From Phymatolithon calcareum (Eukaryota; Rhodophyta; Florideophyceae; Hapalidiales): a stretch of DNA of 64,000 bases. The translations under genes and the position numbers were made by a program. The stretch covers positions 1,550,001-1,614,000 of the forward strand of contig OZ345373.1 of assembly GCA_977006965.1 (NCBI GenBank), in the 5' to 3' direction. Shown piece by piece: positions 40,586 through 52,318 of this stretch (position 1 is its first letter; the number at the start of each line of letters is the position of its first letter). The notes under the pieces were generated by a model. It saw only the letters and a program-made list of their open reading frames with translations. It searched no databases and was not told the DNA's origin.

Positions 40586-43500
40586 GGTCCGCCTCACTGC
40601 GACTCTCTCGGTATCGACTTTGTAGACAACACAGATAATGCCTTCGCTTTCGCAGAAGTAGGCGATACGACTTCCGTTTCCTTTCACGGATCAGGGATAT
40701 GTCAGTGTACACGGCGCAAATATCGTGATATGGAAAGCGGTGCCTGGATAAGAATAAGTACCTCACGCAGTTTCGCTTCAGCATCACCAAAACATTGTTC
40801 AGAGTTTCGCAATTAGAGAATATAACATCCCATCAGATGATACCACAGTTCCATACCGGTGATTCCTAGGGATGAAAACGATGACGATAGTGAAGCGAGA
40901 AAAGTCTAGGATCAAAGGGCTCGAAAAAGAAAGAAGCTGTCACCAGCAATTCAGCAGGATTTTTAGCAATGGAGAGATGCCATTAAGCACTGTAAGTTTC
41001 CGGAAGGAGAAGTGTGGATGGCGTGGAAGAAGCGCGTCGTTAAGCGCCTGATTGCACGTGAATATTTCGGTGTGGGGTCTGTAACCTGTAAGGCGCCGTA
41101 AGCAGCAGGTCTAGGGTTTGCCTTCTGTGATCCTTAGTGATCTAAGTACGTATCGAAACCTACGGTACTGCAATGACCGTAAGGCTATCTGTAAGGGCTT
41201 GCTGTAAATGCAAGCTGTAATGGCTAATTGAAGGGAGCTAGTCTTAGAGGAAACTAGGGAGTATGATAGTGGCGTTTGACACCACATTCGGCCCTGCTCG
41301 AATGCTTATTCTCGGCCAAATAATGGCATATCGCGCTTTCTTCTTTTTCAACTTTTCCGGTCGAATACGAAGAGCGAAAACGAGGCTTGGTACAAATTTC
41401 TCCTAGTACACGTGAAATTTCATTGAGGAAATCGAGACCGACATCGAGATTTGACAAATAGACGCCTCTGATATTACCTATTTTGCTTGCAAGATGTCAT
41501 GTGCTCACCCTGGGCCTGGAAGAAACTACAAATATCGTCCAGTATTTAGCAGTAGGGCACTTGAAAATTTCGAGCGATACTTCAGTTCTCCTATCATGCT
41601 CCTCTGGGACGTATTCGAGGTGGAGCTGGGCAAGTCGGCATCCGGCGATGGCTTCTACATCGTTTGTTAAAATTTTCCCGTAAAGGCACCATCATCACGA
41701 ACTCTGTTCAAGTGCGATCACTCATCTATCCTGTATTGAGGGTCTTATAGACCTTCAAAAGAATACATGGCGACATTATTCACGGGTGGACAAAAGGCAT
41801 CTCGATTTCGATACGACCTACCAGCGATGTAGATTTTATTTCGATCTATTTGGCTTTATTGTCGACACTGCTGTTCTGAATGGCTGCATCTGTGCTCTGC
41901 GGCAGACCGGTAATGAATTCTATCACCTGTGAAAGTACGTCAAGTGGTGCACGTGCAATGAGCCTATGGTTTCTTGATAGGCAACGGTCTTAGATGTTAT
42001 CTCACCCTACATTTATTGAAAGCCGAGCACAGAACGAGACCTTTAAGTTTCTTGAAATGAAGAAAACATTCCATAATTGCGAATTATAATTACGATGATA
42101 CAAGCAAGAAGTCAGATTGTGAGAGATTCCAATGGGCATCCAATACTTCTGGGACGACCATATTATAACTTGTCGCGAGACGGACTGGGTAAATCTCGCA
42201 TTTCAACTTCACCGTGACAAGCAATGTCGATCCTCTACTGAGAAGTACATTATTGGTTTTCTGAAAGGCTGAAATCTAGACGGCGAGAATCGTATCTTCG
42301 ATGTGTACTTAAAGAACTAGAGTGTTTTTCCATGTCCCTCCCTAAATGAGATTCACTCTTTATCTTTTGTGACTGAGCTCTGACTCTATCTAGCATATGA
42401 AATCTCGAGAACATCTTCCACTCCTTGCTTTGCAGGGAAGTGTACGAAAGCAATCCATCTGGTCGGGAATAGGGAATATTCCCTATTCGTCTCATTGCAT
42501 CGACATGACGCTTGCCGTCAAGAGTATGTCATTGTCCATCATCAACATCTGTTTTTCATCCGAGGAAGGGGTTGGACTACATTTTTGGACTACAAACTGC
42601 TGTTCGCTGTCATCTTGCCCGGGTGTGCTGTATATGTGAAATGCCCTCGGACAAAATACAATCATGAGAAGAAAGATCCATTTCACGATACCATCGCTAT
42701 GAACTCCTGAAAGCTCATGTGGACATGCATGTTAATCCGGCGGTGCATCGAGAAGCCTAACATACACAGGATCGTGGAGCTAGTTTGTACGAGCATCCAA
42801 ATGGTTTATAATGTGTCTAGAGTGCGCGAACTAGAGTTATAGAAAGCACATCGGGAACCAAAATGAGCAATTGAACAGAGAAGAGAAAGCTATTCAGATT
42901 CTATCTTGACCTCGGCAATACGCAATGACTGAGACGGACGTTTAAACTCACAAGTTGAAAGAGCACATCGTGGGAGATGTCCAAGGTCGTTGGGCTTCGT
43001 CCGTCTTCTGGTAGGGGGCGAGACGATTGCGGACGTAAATACGGAGCTCAAAAGTACCACTGTATCTCATGTACGACAGGACCTTGGTCCAGGTTCATAT
43101 GTTCCGCCGTGGTAACGTCAAAGGAATTCGCAATACCTATCGCCGCCGTTCTGCGCTTTAGAGTTGGAGATTTTTTCGAAATCAAGTGCTAAAGCACCAA
43201 CAATATAAAATTCCATACGCCTTTAGCTATGCAGACGGAGAGAACGAGACACTTTTACTGAATGGAGCGAAGGCCTGGATCTCTAGGTGATATATATGTT
43301 TTCCTGAGCCGCGACGTCATGATATAATTTTAGAACATGGGCAGCTGTGCTTACTTCCTCGCGTGTCCCGAGTCTGCATACCAAACACGGATTCCATTGT
43401 TTCAATATCTCATTCACAGTTGACGGTAGTTTGGGGTATGAGTGTGGCCGTCGGACAGTGTTCCAGTACGGCAAAATGTTCAAGGGGCGGTTTGGCCCTT

Positions 43501-44179
43501 TCGCAGTACAGTGGTATTATGGGGATTCAGCGGTTGAGCTGTGCTCCACTCTGTAGGTTAGTCGTGCATGGGAGTCAGATTAAAGACGTGGATTATGACA
43601 TTGGGCAGAAATATAGCAGATGGAGGTGAAATCCTGTTGACTACAATTGGCTAAGAATAAATGGAAATTTTCCGTACGATACGGGAAAATTCCAACGGAT
43701 TGGAAACGGAAATTTTTAAGTATAGATTCTATACAGATGGGAGAATATGTTCCACCAGGGGAATGTTAGGAGGGGGACAAAAGCAGGAGGTGCGTCATAC
43801 TGAATTTAACGATAAGCGTTGGTGGCGTCCGTATGAAGCAGAGCAAGTGGAACGAAAATGTATCCTAGACGTAGCCGGTTGATAGAAAAAATCCAGCATA
43901 CATTATGGACCGTAATGCAGCGAAGCCTCTCGTTGCAGGGATCGCGTTCTGGAGAGAAATAATAGAAAGTAGGTTTCCAAGCAGTTCCCTGTTCACAGTG
44001 CACAAAAAGTCCACAGCAAGTTCTCTAGTGCGCACGCCCTTGGCTTTCGTGTCTTTCGAAAGTTGCTCGCGAATATTCGAAATTTTGCCGTTATGCGCTG
44101 GACAGATTTATCCCAATTTTAATTAATATAGCAGAAGACTTGGAGATGCGGTTCACGTCTTTTGTCTCGTGTAACTGTG
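40586..44179. other. 3.6 kb without a supported gene
   Basis: Only ORFs under 90 codons. Landmarks: several CTGTAAG/CTGTAA repeats around 41,080-41,230; a 22-bp perfect palindrome at 42,467-42,488; no TE protein motifs on either strand. Confidence 0.4.
42467..42488. repeat. 22-bp perfect palindrome
   Basis: GAATAGGGAATATTCCCTATTC, self-complementary without a loop. Context gives no function. Confidence 0.8.
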
Positions 44180-44745
44180 ATGGACGCTAGTAGAACGCTC
44201 TCGGAGGGGAGTAGCTCGTCTGGCGAGCCCGGGCTTCAATCAGCCCTGCGTTCGGGGCTGGAACATTGTGACGGGCAGCTGGGTTTGCCGGAGGTGATGG
44301 AAGATGAACGCGACGACGAAGTGGCGCAATTATCGGTCGATAACGACACCATTGACGACGCTATAACGAGGAATGAGAGCGACAGTTGTCCGAGTGATCC
44401 TTCTGCGCATCTGATGGAGTCAGGCCGGGACTTGGAAATTGCTGGAAGATCGTTAAGGCGAGTTGAATAAACGAAGGGCATGGACGACTCGTGGTCGCGG
44501 AGTCTAGGGCAGCAGCTGATGCGAGTGTGGGGCCATTACTTCTTTCGGCAAGAGGAAGGCTTCCACAGCACATACAGCGCGCGCTTCAGGATGCCTGGGA
44601 AGCTGCTGGGCATCGAATGCCCGCGGAAGAAGCTCTGCAGTAGCTGGGAGCACAGTATGGGGCAGTTAATCTGCCGCGTTTGAGGCTGTTTCTGTTGAAC
44701 AAGTCGCGGCGAGCTAGGCGTCGACGTGCGCCGGATCAGAGTTGA
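44180..44745 (+). pseudogene. unrecognised gene relic (acidic N-terminus, basic C-terminus)
   Basis: ATG 44180 opens 97 codons, Ser/Glu/Asp-rich (EVMEDERDDEVAQLSVDNDT), ending at 44468-44470. A different frame then carries a protein-like stretch from about 44,563 (LPQHIQRALQDAWEAAGHRM, one TAG, GAVNLPRLRLFLLNKSRRAR) to TGA 44743-44745. The acidic-then-basic order and the interruptions suggest a frameshifted gene, possibly a TE N-terminal protein. It is on the opposite strand to the nearby P-element-like transposase, so probably unrelated to it. Confidence 0.35.
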
Positions 44746-45286
44746 GCACTGATGACGACTCTGGACGTGCAGTATTTACATGAGCTCCAGCACTTTCTGT
44801 TCCCCGTGGAGGTCGCAGAGGAAAGCTGTCCAACACTGCGTTGTGGTTTGAGGCATTTATAGCGCATGGAGACAATCTGCGGGCTTCGCGACGTGGGCTG
44901 CGAGCTGCATGATTCGTTTCGCACCGTTGGGGGTTTAACTGCGCTCTGAAACTATCAGCATACCTATTGGCTATCTTTGCGCTCTGAGATGATGGTGCTG
45001 TCAGCGGTCCGCGTCACTACAGCCAAGCAAGGTGTTGTCAACCTTGAGTTTCACTCGCGGGTACATTTCCCATATACTCATGAGCTTTTTATTTTTGGGC
45101 CCATCTGTTCGGCGCTGGCCGAGCGCCGCGCGAAGTCAACAGCCGGTACTAGTCTCGCCCTTGCTGTCAGTCGACGGCAAATGTCGGCCGCAAATGAACT
45201 GGTTCGACATTTTTTGCATTCGCATCGTGACGTTCAGCCGATCAGTCAGCGACTAGAAGGCGATGGGCCTCTTGATTTAATCTTCA

Positions 45287-47343
45287 TTAGTCCCGCTGTT
45301 GTCGGTCTTGCGGTATCCCGCTCCGTATTTCGCTGTGAGCAAAGTTTCGTTCCGGCCGAGCTAGTTTCCGTGTAGTTGCCAGAGCGGAATTCACAGCGAG
45401 TCGAGGTCGCAATACGACTGTGGAGTCGATTTCGCTGGCGATGGGTGTCGTGAATAACTCGGAGTATCGGGCATTTAAAGTCCTTTGTAGGCTCTTGCAC
45501 GAAAAATTCATGAACCATGCGACTATGCTTTGCAGAACCTCGCGCGCTGTTGATGTTAGCAGCTGGCGCGCGCATTGTTGTTGAAACAGACGCGCGAGAA
45601 TTGACGACATTCGATGGGCTGCTTTTAGGTTTCCAAGTATGTGCTCGACCACGTGGTAGCGTAGCACAACGAGCGAAGTGAAATAATTTAGAATAGGTTG
45701 CGTTGGATAGGTAAGGCCGTCTTGGCGCTCGACGGCCTTTCTTTTCGTCATAAACTTCATCGTTCCGCAGTTCAGAATCGGCAGGCAGAGACCACCCGTC
45801 AATTTGCTTTAGTTTGCAGTGCGCCGCTCTTAGCTTGTCTTGTTCACTGCGATTCAGTTTCCTGTGTTCACCCTGACAGGCATCTTGCAGCCTTCTAAAA
45901 ATCCGCTGCTGCTTAATACGCTCGAGGGAAAGAACAGCACCACAGATTCGCGCAGTTAGTTGATTTGATCGGTAGTCAATCATCACGCTGTCCGAGCTCG
46001 CCGCCTGGCTCGCAATGTGCGTTACTGTCATTTCGTCATGACGATTTATTTGTTCATTGGAGCTTGCTCTGCGCGCAATTGTTGTCTTCGAGTCGATAGT
46101 GTTGTCACCTACGACTGTGCGTGCAAGAAAGAACTCGCGCAGTAGTTGTTCGTTTCTTTCTGGTTCGAGATTGGTCTTCAAATTTCTTAGATGGCTTCCG
46201 CTAGCACCACGTGCCGTATGACAACGCAAACCCTGAACGAGCTGCTCGATAGTCGGGTTCGCACTCCTGCCGTTAGTCTGTCAAACAAACGAAAAATTGA
46301 CTCGAGTGGATCTGTAGAAAGGCGGGTCAGTAAGACGTATCCTTGAGGGCGTGCATGACGCGTCTCGCGTAGTATGAGCGCACGCATCGCAATTGACATT
46401 GATATCAATTCCGTCCATATCATCGACCTGATCTTCGTTCGCCCGCCTGTCAATTGTCGATCGTAGTACGATTCTTGCTCTCTCATTAAGTCGACGATTT
46501 GCGCATCGTAGTGAGTGATCGCAGTGGGCAAGGCATGTTTGCGCAGCAAGTTGAGCTGGAGAGAACGAGCAACGTCGAACCGCGATCGGCCGACTTCTAA
46601 ATGCCTCGCCAACGCTTCATATTCGCGCCGACGCGCGCACGACACTGTTTTTTGGCTTTCAGGCGTACGGCGGCAGCAAATCTTCCACTGTAGACCGCTA
46701 AAACAGCAGGCACGGACATCTTTCCCCAGGCGCTAAGAGTAACAAAGTTGTTAGTCAAAAGTAGTTCTTGTTCGGGTAATCCACGCAATTGCGCGGATTT
46801 ATTTTCCTGCCTCAGCGTGGCCACGTGATGCCACTTGAGGTGAACAGGTCCATCGCCATGTTGAATCTCTACGAATCGACGAGGATTTCTCGTCGTGTAC
46901 AATAGGTTTCGTTCTCTCTTAAGAAGGTGTGCTGAATAGACACAAAAGAGCACCGCCTCGCGCGAAAACGGAACGCGGAAAAAAACCTGAAAGCGAGCCT
47001 GGGCTCGCTCGATGCTGCGAATGAGCTCCACTGGCACCACTGTGGTACCAAACATCGCTTGTGCTAAACGGTTCAAAGTTCGTTGCTGTTCGTCGAACAA
47101 TTGAACAACATCACCTTCGCTCCTCTCTGTCGCCTCAGAACTCAGCGGCTCCGAATCCACCGAAGCCTCGTGCAAATTGTTACTAGAAAAAGTCAAATTG
47201 ACAGCTGACTGTGCTGCTGATGGTGCCGCTTCGTCGCACGTAGCTAGGGATTTCAGTGCTTTGACCATATGAGACGCAGCGCCGAAGCACAGGGCAATGG
47301 GCCTAATGTCATAGCAGTCGAGGGTCACTAGTAGTTCGTTCAA
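45287..47343 (-). pseudogene. P-element/THAP9-like transposase relic
   Basis: From 47343 leftward 248 codons include LKWHHVATLRQENK and WGKMSVPAVLAVYSGRFAAAV. These match the W.H...L...(E) and KM.V..A..V(F/Y)S...A pattern of P-element transposases. A frameshift near 46,640 leads to VLLTRLSTDPLESIF, equivalent to the conserved (S/N)QD.LE..F block containing the late catalytic Glu. One base later, in the adjacent frame, comes GRSANPTIEQLVQGLRC, matching GG.N.NPT..QF...LR. A final frame (45,802-45,287) has DGLTYPTQPILNYF, like the P-element C-terminus. No THAP zinc finger was found at the 5' end. At least three frameshifts; inactive. Confidence 0.65.
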
Positions 47344-49456
47344 TACAGAGAGATATTCCAGCTAGCTCGTACTCGCTGGCACGGGATAACCCGTACGATG
47401 TGCTGAATTCTTGACACACTCTGCCCCGTCCTGCGTCTTTTCTTGTAAATCATGACAAGCATGTTCGCGTACCATACGAACACCTGCGTCCACGAATACT
47501 GGTCTAGGGAGAATGATAGCCTTCGTTCGTCCATCCAAGAGAAGGTCGGTAACAATTCGGTTTCAAACTGTACAGTATGTCGGTGGGAGAAAGCCATGGG
47601 TCTGTACTGGAACGTCCTGTATCGTCAGCAAAGCGATTTAAACAAATACCCAGATCTCCACCGGTTATCGATGACGAGCTACCACTTTCCAAGTCGTCGG
47701 CGGAAGCGACAGTGCTACGCGGATCAGGCCCGCGATCAACTATCCAAAGCAGTTTCCTTTCCGGCCCTCTCAGGCTCCGCACGTACACCCAAAAAAACGC
47801 ATTCCCCATCTTACACCGGAAACAGATGTGAAGCCCAATCGGAACGTACACAACAACGGCCGGGAAGCCAACCACGATCTGATACGAGCTTATCGCGGAT
47901 CGATATCTCCATTCTACGGCCGCAGCCGCACCAAGCGCTACGATGAAGACGCGCCGTTGCGTCGTGGATGTGCGAAACTGCACAACACTGCGCACCAACA
48001 ACGGGTGCATGTTAGATCGTAACGGTCGGCGCTTACAGACACGAACAGAGTGCAATCATCCGTAGTCGAACGATGAGTGTCCGCACTAACGGCAATTGTG
48101 ATGACGAATTGAACGCTAAGGCCCATTTAAAAGCACCGCCGTTTCGATTTCCTCGACAAATTGGATCCATTTTGCCTATTCTTCACGAGTTTCGCGCCAA
48201 ATTTGCAAACGGATTCAAGACGAACGCAATCATATCTGAGGCGATCCGCGTACGAATGCCATAGCCGAAAGAGCCCGCGCATCCATCAGTGGTCTGCTCT
48301 CGCCAGAAGTGCTCGCATGATCAATTTCTGCGAAAAATAGACTATCGCATGCGGCCACGTTGCCACTATTTAAACAACTATTCACGTCAGCGCCCCTACA
48401 AGCCCCTCAGAATCCGCCAAGGCATCACTGTACTGTCCCAAGGCTTCTTAGAGCTCTACATGTCCTGGCAGAATTCCATTGGCTATCTTCGAACGACGGC
48501 GCTGTCAGAGCGCTGGTAGAATCGAGCTTCATCACTAAATTTTTGATACAAAGATTTCCTCATAATTAACCTGACAGAACGCAAGCAAGATTTTTAATTA
48601 ATTTTTGTAACATCATAATTCTGCTTTTGTCACCCTTCTAACATTCCCCTGGTTCCACTTGCACAAAGTCGGATTCAATTCAAACTAAATGATTTCCTTC
48701 TTAAAATTAGTTGATATTTTGGATGAGTTTCATTTTCTATTTTCATTTCGGATGGATTTTTATTTCAGACTAAGTGGCGTAAAGTGATTTAGGGCTTTGA
48801 TAATAGCCATTACCCGAATAATTTGTAGTTCGTAATACGTCCGATTCAAACGCTACGTTGAATAGTGCAGTGCACTCACAAAAAATTAAAAATTAGGTTC
48901 TTCAGTTTTGGCGGTTGTAATATGCCGTCTTTCAGGATTCTTTAATTTAAGAAACTTTAAGGTCGATTCTAGGTTGGGAAAAGAATCTTGTAGCACGTCT
49001 GCACATATTTCAGTTCAGAAGGGTGCAGTTGGAGAGGTGTGCTGTACCACAATTCAAGTGATAGAGTTCAGTAACGCTCGTGATACGGAGCGGAATTCTA
49101 TTGGACAGAAGACTGATCACTTGAATTGTGCCGTTCGATCATAAAATCAGATATATCGCACTCGTCGATCAACAGTTTTTCGCCGCTTTCGGCAAAAACC
49201 ATCTCATGGACTTTCTCGACGATCCTGAGCGTCATTCCCCTCCGCCCATCATTCTATAAATCCACCGTCCGTACCTCCGTAAAACCGTCTGACAGTCGGA
49301 GCTTCCGATGGAGATCCTTGAGCACAGTGCGCTGCTGGCGTCAGCGAGATCATTCGCCGGATAATCGTCCTATTTTGGAATATGCTTAATTCAAAAGAAG
49401 AAGAGGGTTTCAAATCCCATAAACTTCCTCGAACTCTCCAAACTCAACTATAGCCT
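47344..49456. other. upstream of the P-element-like relic; overlapping unsupported ORFs
   Basis: At 47.45-48.06 kb both strands are open (minus 48055-47504, 183 codons; plus 47452-47946 and 47577-47831). Neither shows a THAP domain or another motif, and I cannot assign one. A short plus ORF (48073-48264) is plausible but unrecognised. 48,540-48,900 is AT-rich and featureless. Confidence 0.3.
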
Positions 49457-50124
49457 ATGGTTCGGCATCTTTCGCGTAGCGGCAACAGCTTTCAAGAACA
49501 ATTTATTTCTGAACCAGTTCATTGGGACGCCACCGCTGCAGCCGCCTCGGTATACTTTGAATCTAAAAGAGCCATTGCGCAATTTATCATGATTGGAAGC
49601 ATTCCAACGAATCAACTTCACGAGTTCGGCCATGTACTCCAAAACCCCGGATGTGACTTGCTTGCAGGTCAAACAAATTCGATGGATCCAGTCCTGCCGT
49701 TCATTCACTTCTAAACGAATCCGTCAGTTCCATTACTCTCTCGGACGACTACGTGCATTAGCATACACAGATTCGCACGCGAATGGTCGACTCAGCATAT
49801 CTAAGCATCGATGACGAAGTTAGCACGATCATGTTCATGATAGGGGGGCTCCGGGGGAATCCCCTGTACACAACTGTCCGTGAACAAATGATACCAAGTC
49901 CCCCAGCCACCGTGCGCGACTTTTCAAGGACATTACTGCGCGCCAGGAATTTCCGCCGTCTGTCAAGCCCTCGGCCCCCCAAAATTCCGCCGGTCTTTCA
50001 AGCTCCCCAAGCACAGCAATTTCAAAGTCCCTACCCGATTGCGGCTCGCAGGCCGGCATTCATGGACTACAACCAGTGGCAGCGTCCTCATACACGTCGA
50101 TATCGTCTTCCTCATGGGCAATAG
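49457..50124 (+). pseudogene. retrotransposon gag-like relic
   Basis: Three plus frames in succession. Around 49,560-49,640 AIAQFIMIGSIPTN is seen. From about 49,660 come QIRWIQSCRSFTSKRIRQFH and RALAYTDSHAN. From 49,800 follows YLSIDDEVSTIMFMIGGLRG, then a Thr/Val-rich stretch and DFSRTLLRARNFRR, ending in a Pro/Gln/Arg-rich tail at 50,124. An IxxFIxGLxxxLxxxV core followed by an A(R)-rich helix is the usual shape of gag capsid C-terminal domains. No pol is found downstream. A minus ORF overlaps the 5' part. Confidence 0.4.
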
Positions 50125-51985
50125 CAGTATGAAACTCGCCAGATGCTATAAAAAAACGTTCCCCGTCCACCGAATTACGCGCCCCTTGGTTTCACTTCCA
50201 TGTTACATGACGCCATGATGCATCAGATTGCCGGCAACTGCGCAGATCAGGACCACCTCCGAACGAAACGGTCGCTGGTGTCACTCATGTTAGCCCAATG
50301 TAAATTTTGAGCAATCATACAGATTCGAATCAATAATATCCTTGATATCTGGACATCAGACCTTGCCACAATGGACATCCAGTTATCAAGGACTGACTGT
50401 AGTCGAAGTAAATTGAGGTGTAAGTCGAGGAGCGAAGTATAACAGTATTTTGATTTTCGAAACCAAATATTTACCAGTATGAAAAACCACCTGACTTACA
50501 GATGACATTCTGGAAAAATTCAGAACTTCAAGCAGACCTCCGGGGATGACAATCCAGTACTAGGTCTGGGACGGGACTAGAGATCTACAACGCCTCATGA
50601 CTGCTGCGCCCCTGAGTCGCCTCCTTCGAGAGTCGATGACTCGTGAGTCGCCCTCAAATGAGTTCTTTCGAGTCATTGTATGATAAGGGATGACTATTTG
50701 ATGAAGAACCGTAGAGCGTATCATATCTACACGCCGAGATGCAAGTTGAACCATTCTCTACACAATATTGACAGAACTATAATGCCTCTTAGTACGCTCT
50801 GACATGTATGAAATAGCCAAAATAAGGCTCTTTCTGCATACTTTATGAGCCGCTGCGAGTCGCGAATGGCCACGTAAAGAGTCGCGCAACTCCAACTCCA
50901 GGTGCCTGGGAGGAATGCACGTCACTAGACGGGACGGATTGGCGACCGGCCGTCTGCTGATCCGATCTGAATCCGATCCAAAAATATATGGGACAGGGCG
51001 AGTGTTGATTCTGGCAGTCGCTGTCAAACGATTAGGGCGACCTCGTTGCTAGCAACTGGTCTCTCATACTCAACAAATGCGATTGGAAGATATTTATGTA
51101 ATAGGAGAATGGACTGCCTGACGAGCTTTTGAAACGGACGACCATTTGTTGAAAACGAAAACGCGCATTTGGTGCCCCTCTAGGGCACTTCATTTCTTAT
51201 CTAGAACCAATCGATCTGTTCTAGCTCTCTGTTCCAACCATCGCGAACAGTGCTCAATTCTTACGACCACCCCGCCTATGTTAGAAACACGTTTTCTAAA
51301 TTTTGAAAGTTAAATGATTTTTAGCCTGCCTAGCAAGCGGACCTGGGCCTCTCTATGTCTATAGCGCACTCAAAGTGTGGACTATCAATTTTTGATTGAA
51401 AAGATTGATACTAAAGTCTGGTTCTCAAAATATTTTTAAAAATGAAATTTCTTTCTGAAAGCTTATATTTCAGCTGAAAAGACATTCTCCCTCCCTATGT
51501 TCACATCTTGCATTATCGGCACCTGTCGGCTCTTTGTACCCGTGCATTGATCCGCCTCCTAGTGCAACCGAGACCTTTTTATCGATGGACCAATGGAAAC
51601 CCAAGTATTGGTAAGACGCACATTCAGGACGTTTTCACCATTTTCATACGACGATGCTTCAAGTCTCGCGACTCCAAGTTGCTGACGAGAAAATTGCGCT
51701 CCATGGATTAGCCCTCTGATTACTAGACTCTTGTGGACAGGCTAATGTGGTATTGCTACCATGCGTTGGGCAAGACGGAATTTGTGGCGTGTGAAAAGTG
51801 ACTACTGAATATGTTCCCGGGGAGGGAATTATTTATTCTTTGATGACCATTGTCTTTTGTCTTTTTTTGCTTGTATGGGTTGGACAGTAACTCTATCTAT
51901 ACGATTATCGTCTGCGCCTTGATGAGCCGTCTCCACAACAGTGCCATTTCCGTGTCTCTGATCACATAACGACGACATTGACACT
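50125..51985. other. no supported gene; contains repeat R3 copy 2
   Basis: Short ORFs only. R3 copy 2 occupies 50,446-50,556. The remainder is AT-rich with no TE motifs. Confidence 0.35.
50446..50556 (+). repeat. dispersed repeat R3, copy 2
   Basis: Partner of 27,073-27,193 (TATTTTGATTTTCGAAA, AAACCACCTG, CAAGCAGACCTC, GATGACAATCC). Confidence 0.65.
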
Positions 51986-52318
51986 TTAGAATTTTTTACC
52001 AAATGTAACAAGATCAAATTCCTCTACATCCCATACATCGTTTTCCTCTCGAAGAACTGCAAGTAGGTTAATAAATACGGCTTTCACAATTATAAGGGGC
52101 ATACATTTTGACCCATCAAGGAATCTAATGTGATTTCTGGAAGACGCCCAGCTCGCAATGACGGCTGCTGCGCTCGACGTTCTATGATCATCCATTGACT
52201 TGTAACTGTCTGGGTCAAACACCGAGGAGCAGTTTTGATATTTATAATGGAATCTGCCACAACATATCTTGGTCTGTTGAAGAGCCCAGGGTGTTCGTAG
52301 AGCTACGGATCTCGACAA
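51986..52318 (-). CDS. hypothetical ORF, 110 aa
   Basis: A minus ORF of balanced composition (DHRTSSAAAVIASWASSRNH, FINLLAVLREENDVWDVEEF). It ends close to the stop of another short minus ORF. No motif recognised. It could be the C-terminal part of an old TE protein. Confidence 0.3.
   Translation of the reverse strand: MSRSVALRTPWALQQTKICCGRFHYKYQNCSSVFDPDSYKSMDDHRTSSAAAVIASWASSRNHIRFLDGSKCMPLIIVKAVFINLLAVLREENDVWDVEEFDLVTFGKKF

Noticed and set aside
40980-41230. CTGTAAG repeats as a satellite or telomere-like array
   Set aside because: The spacing is irregular and the units few; no array structure.
47504-48055. 183-codon minus ORF as the N-terminal THAP part of the P-element-like transposase
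   Set aside because: No C2CH zinc-binding pattern could be found and the plus strand is equally open.
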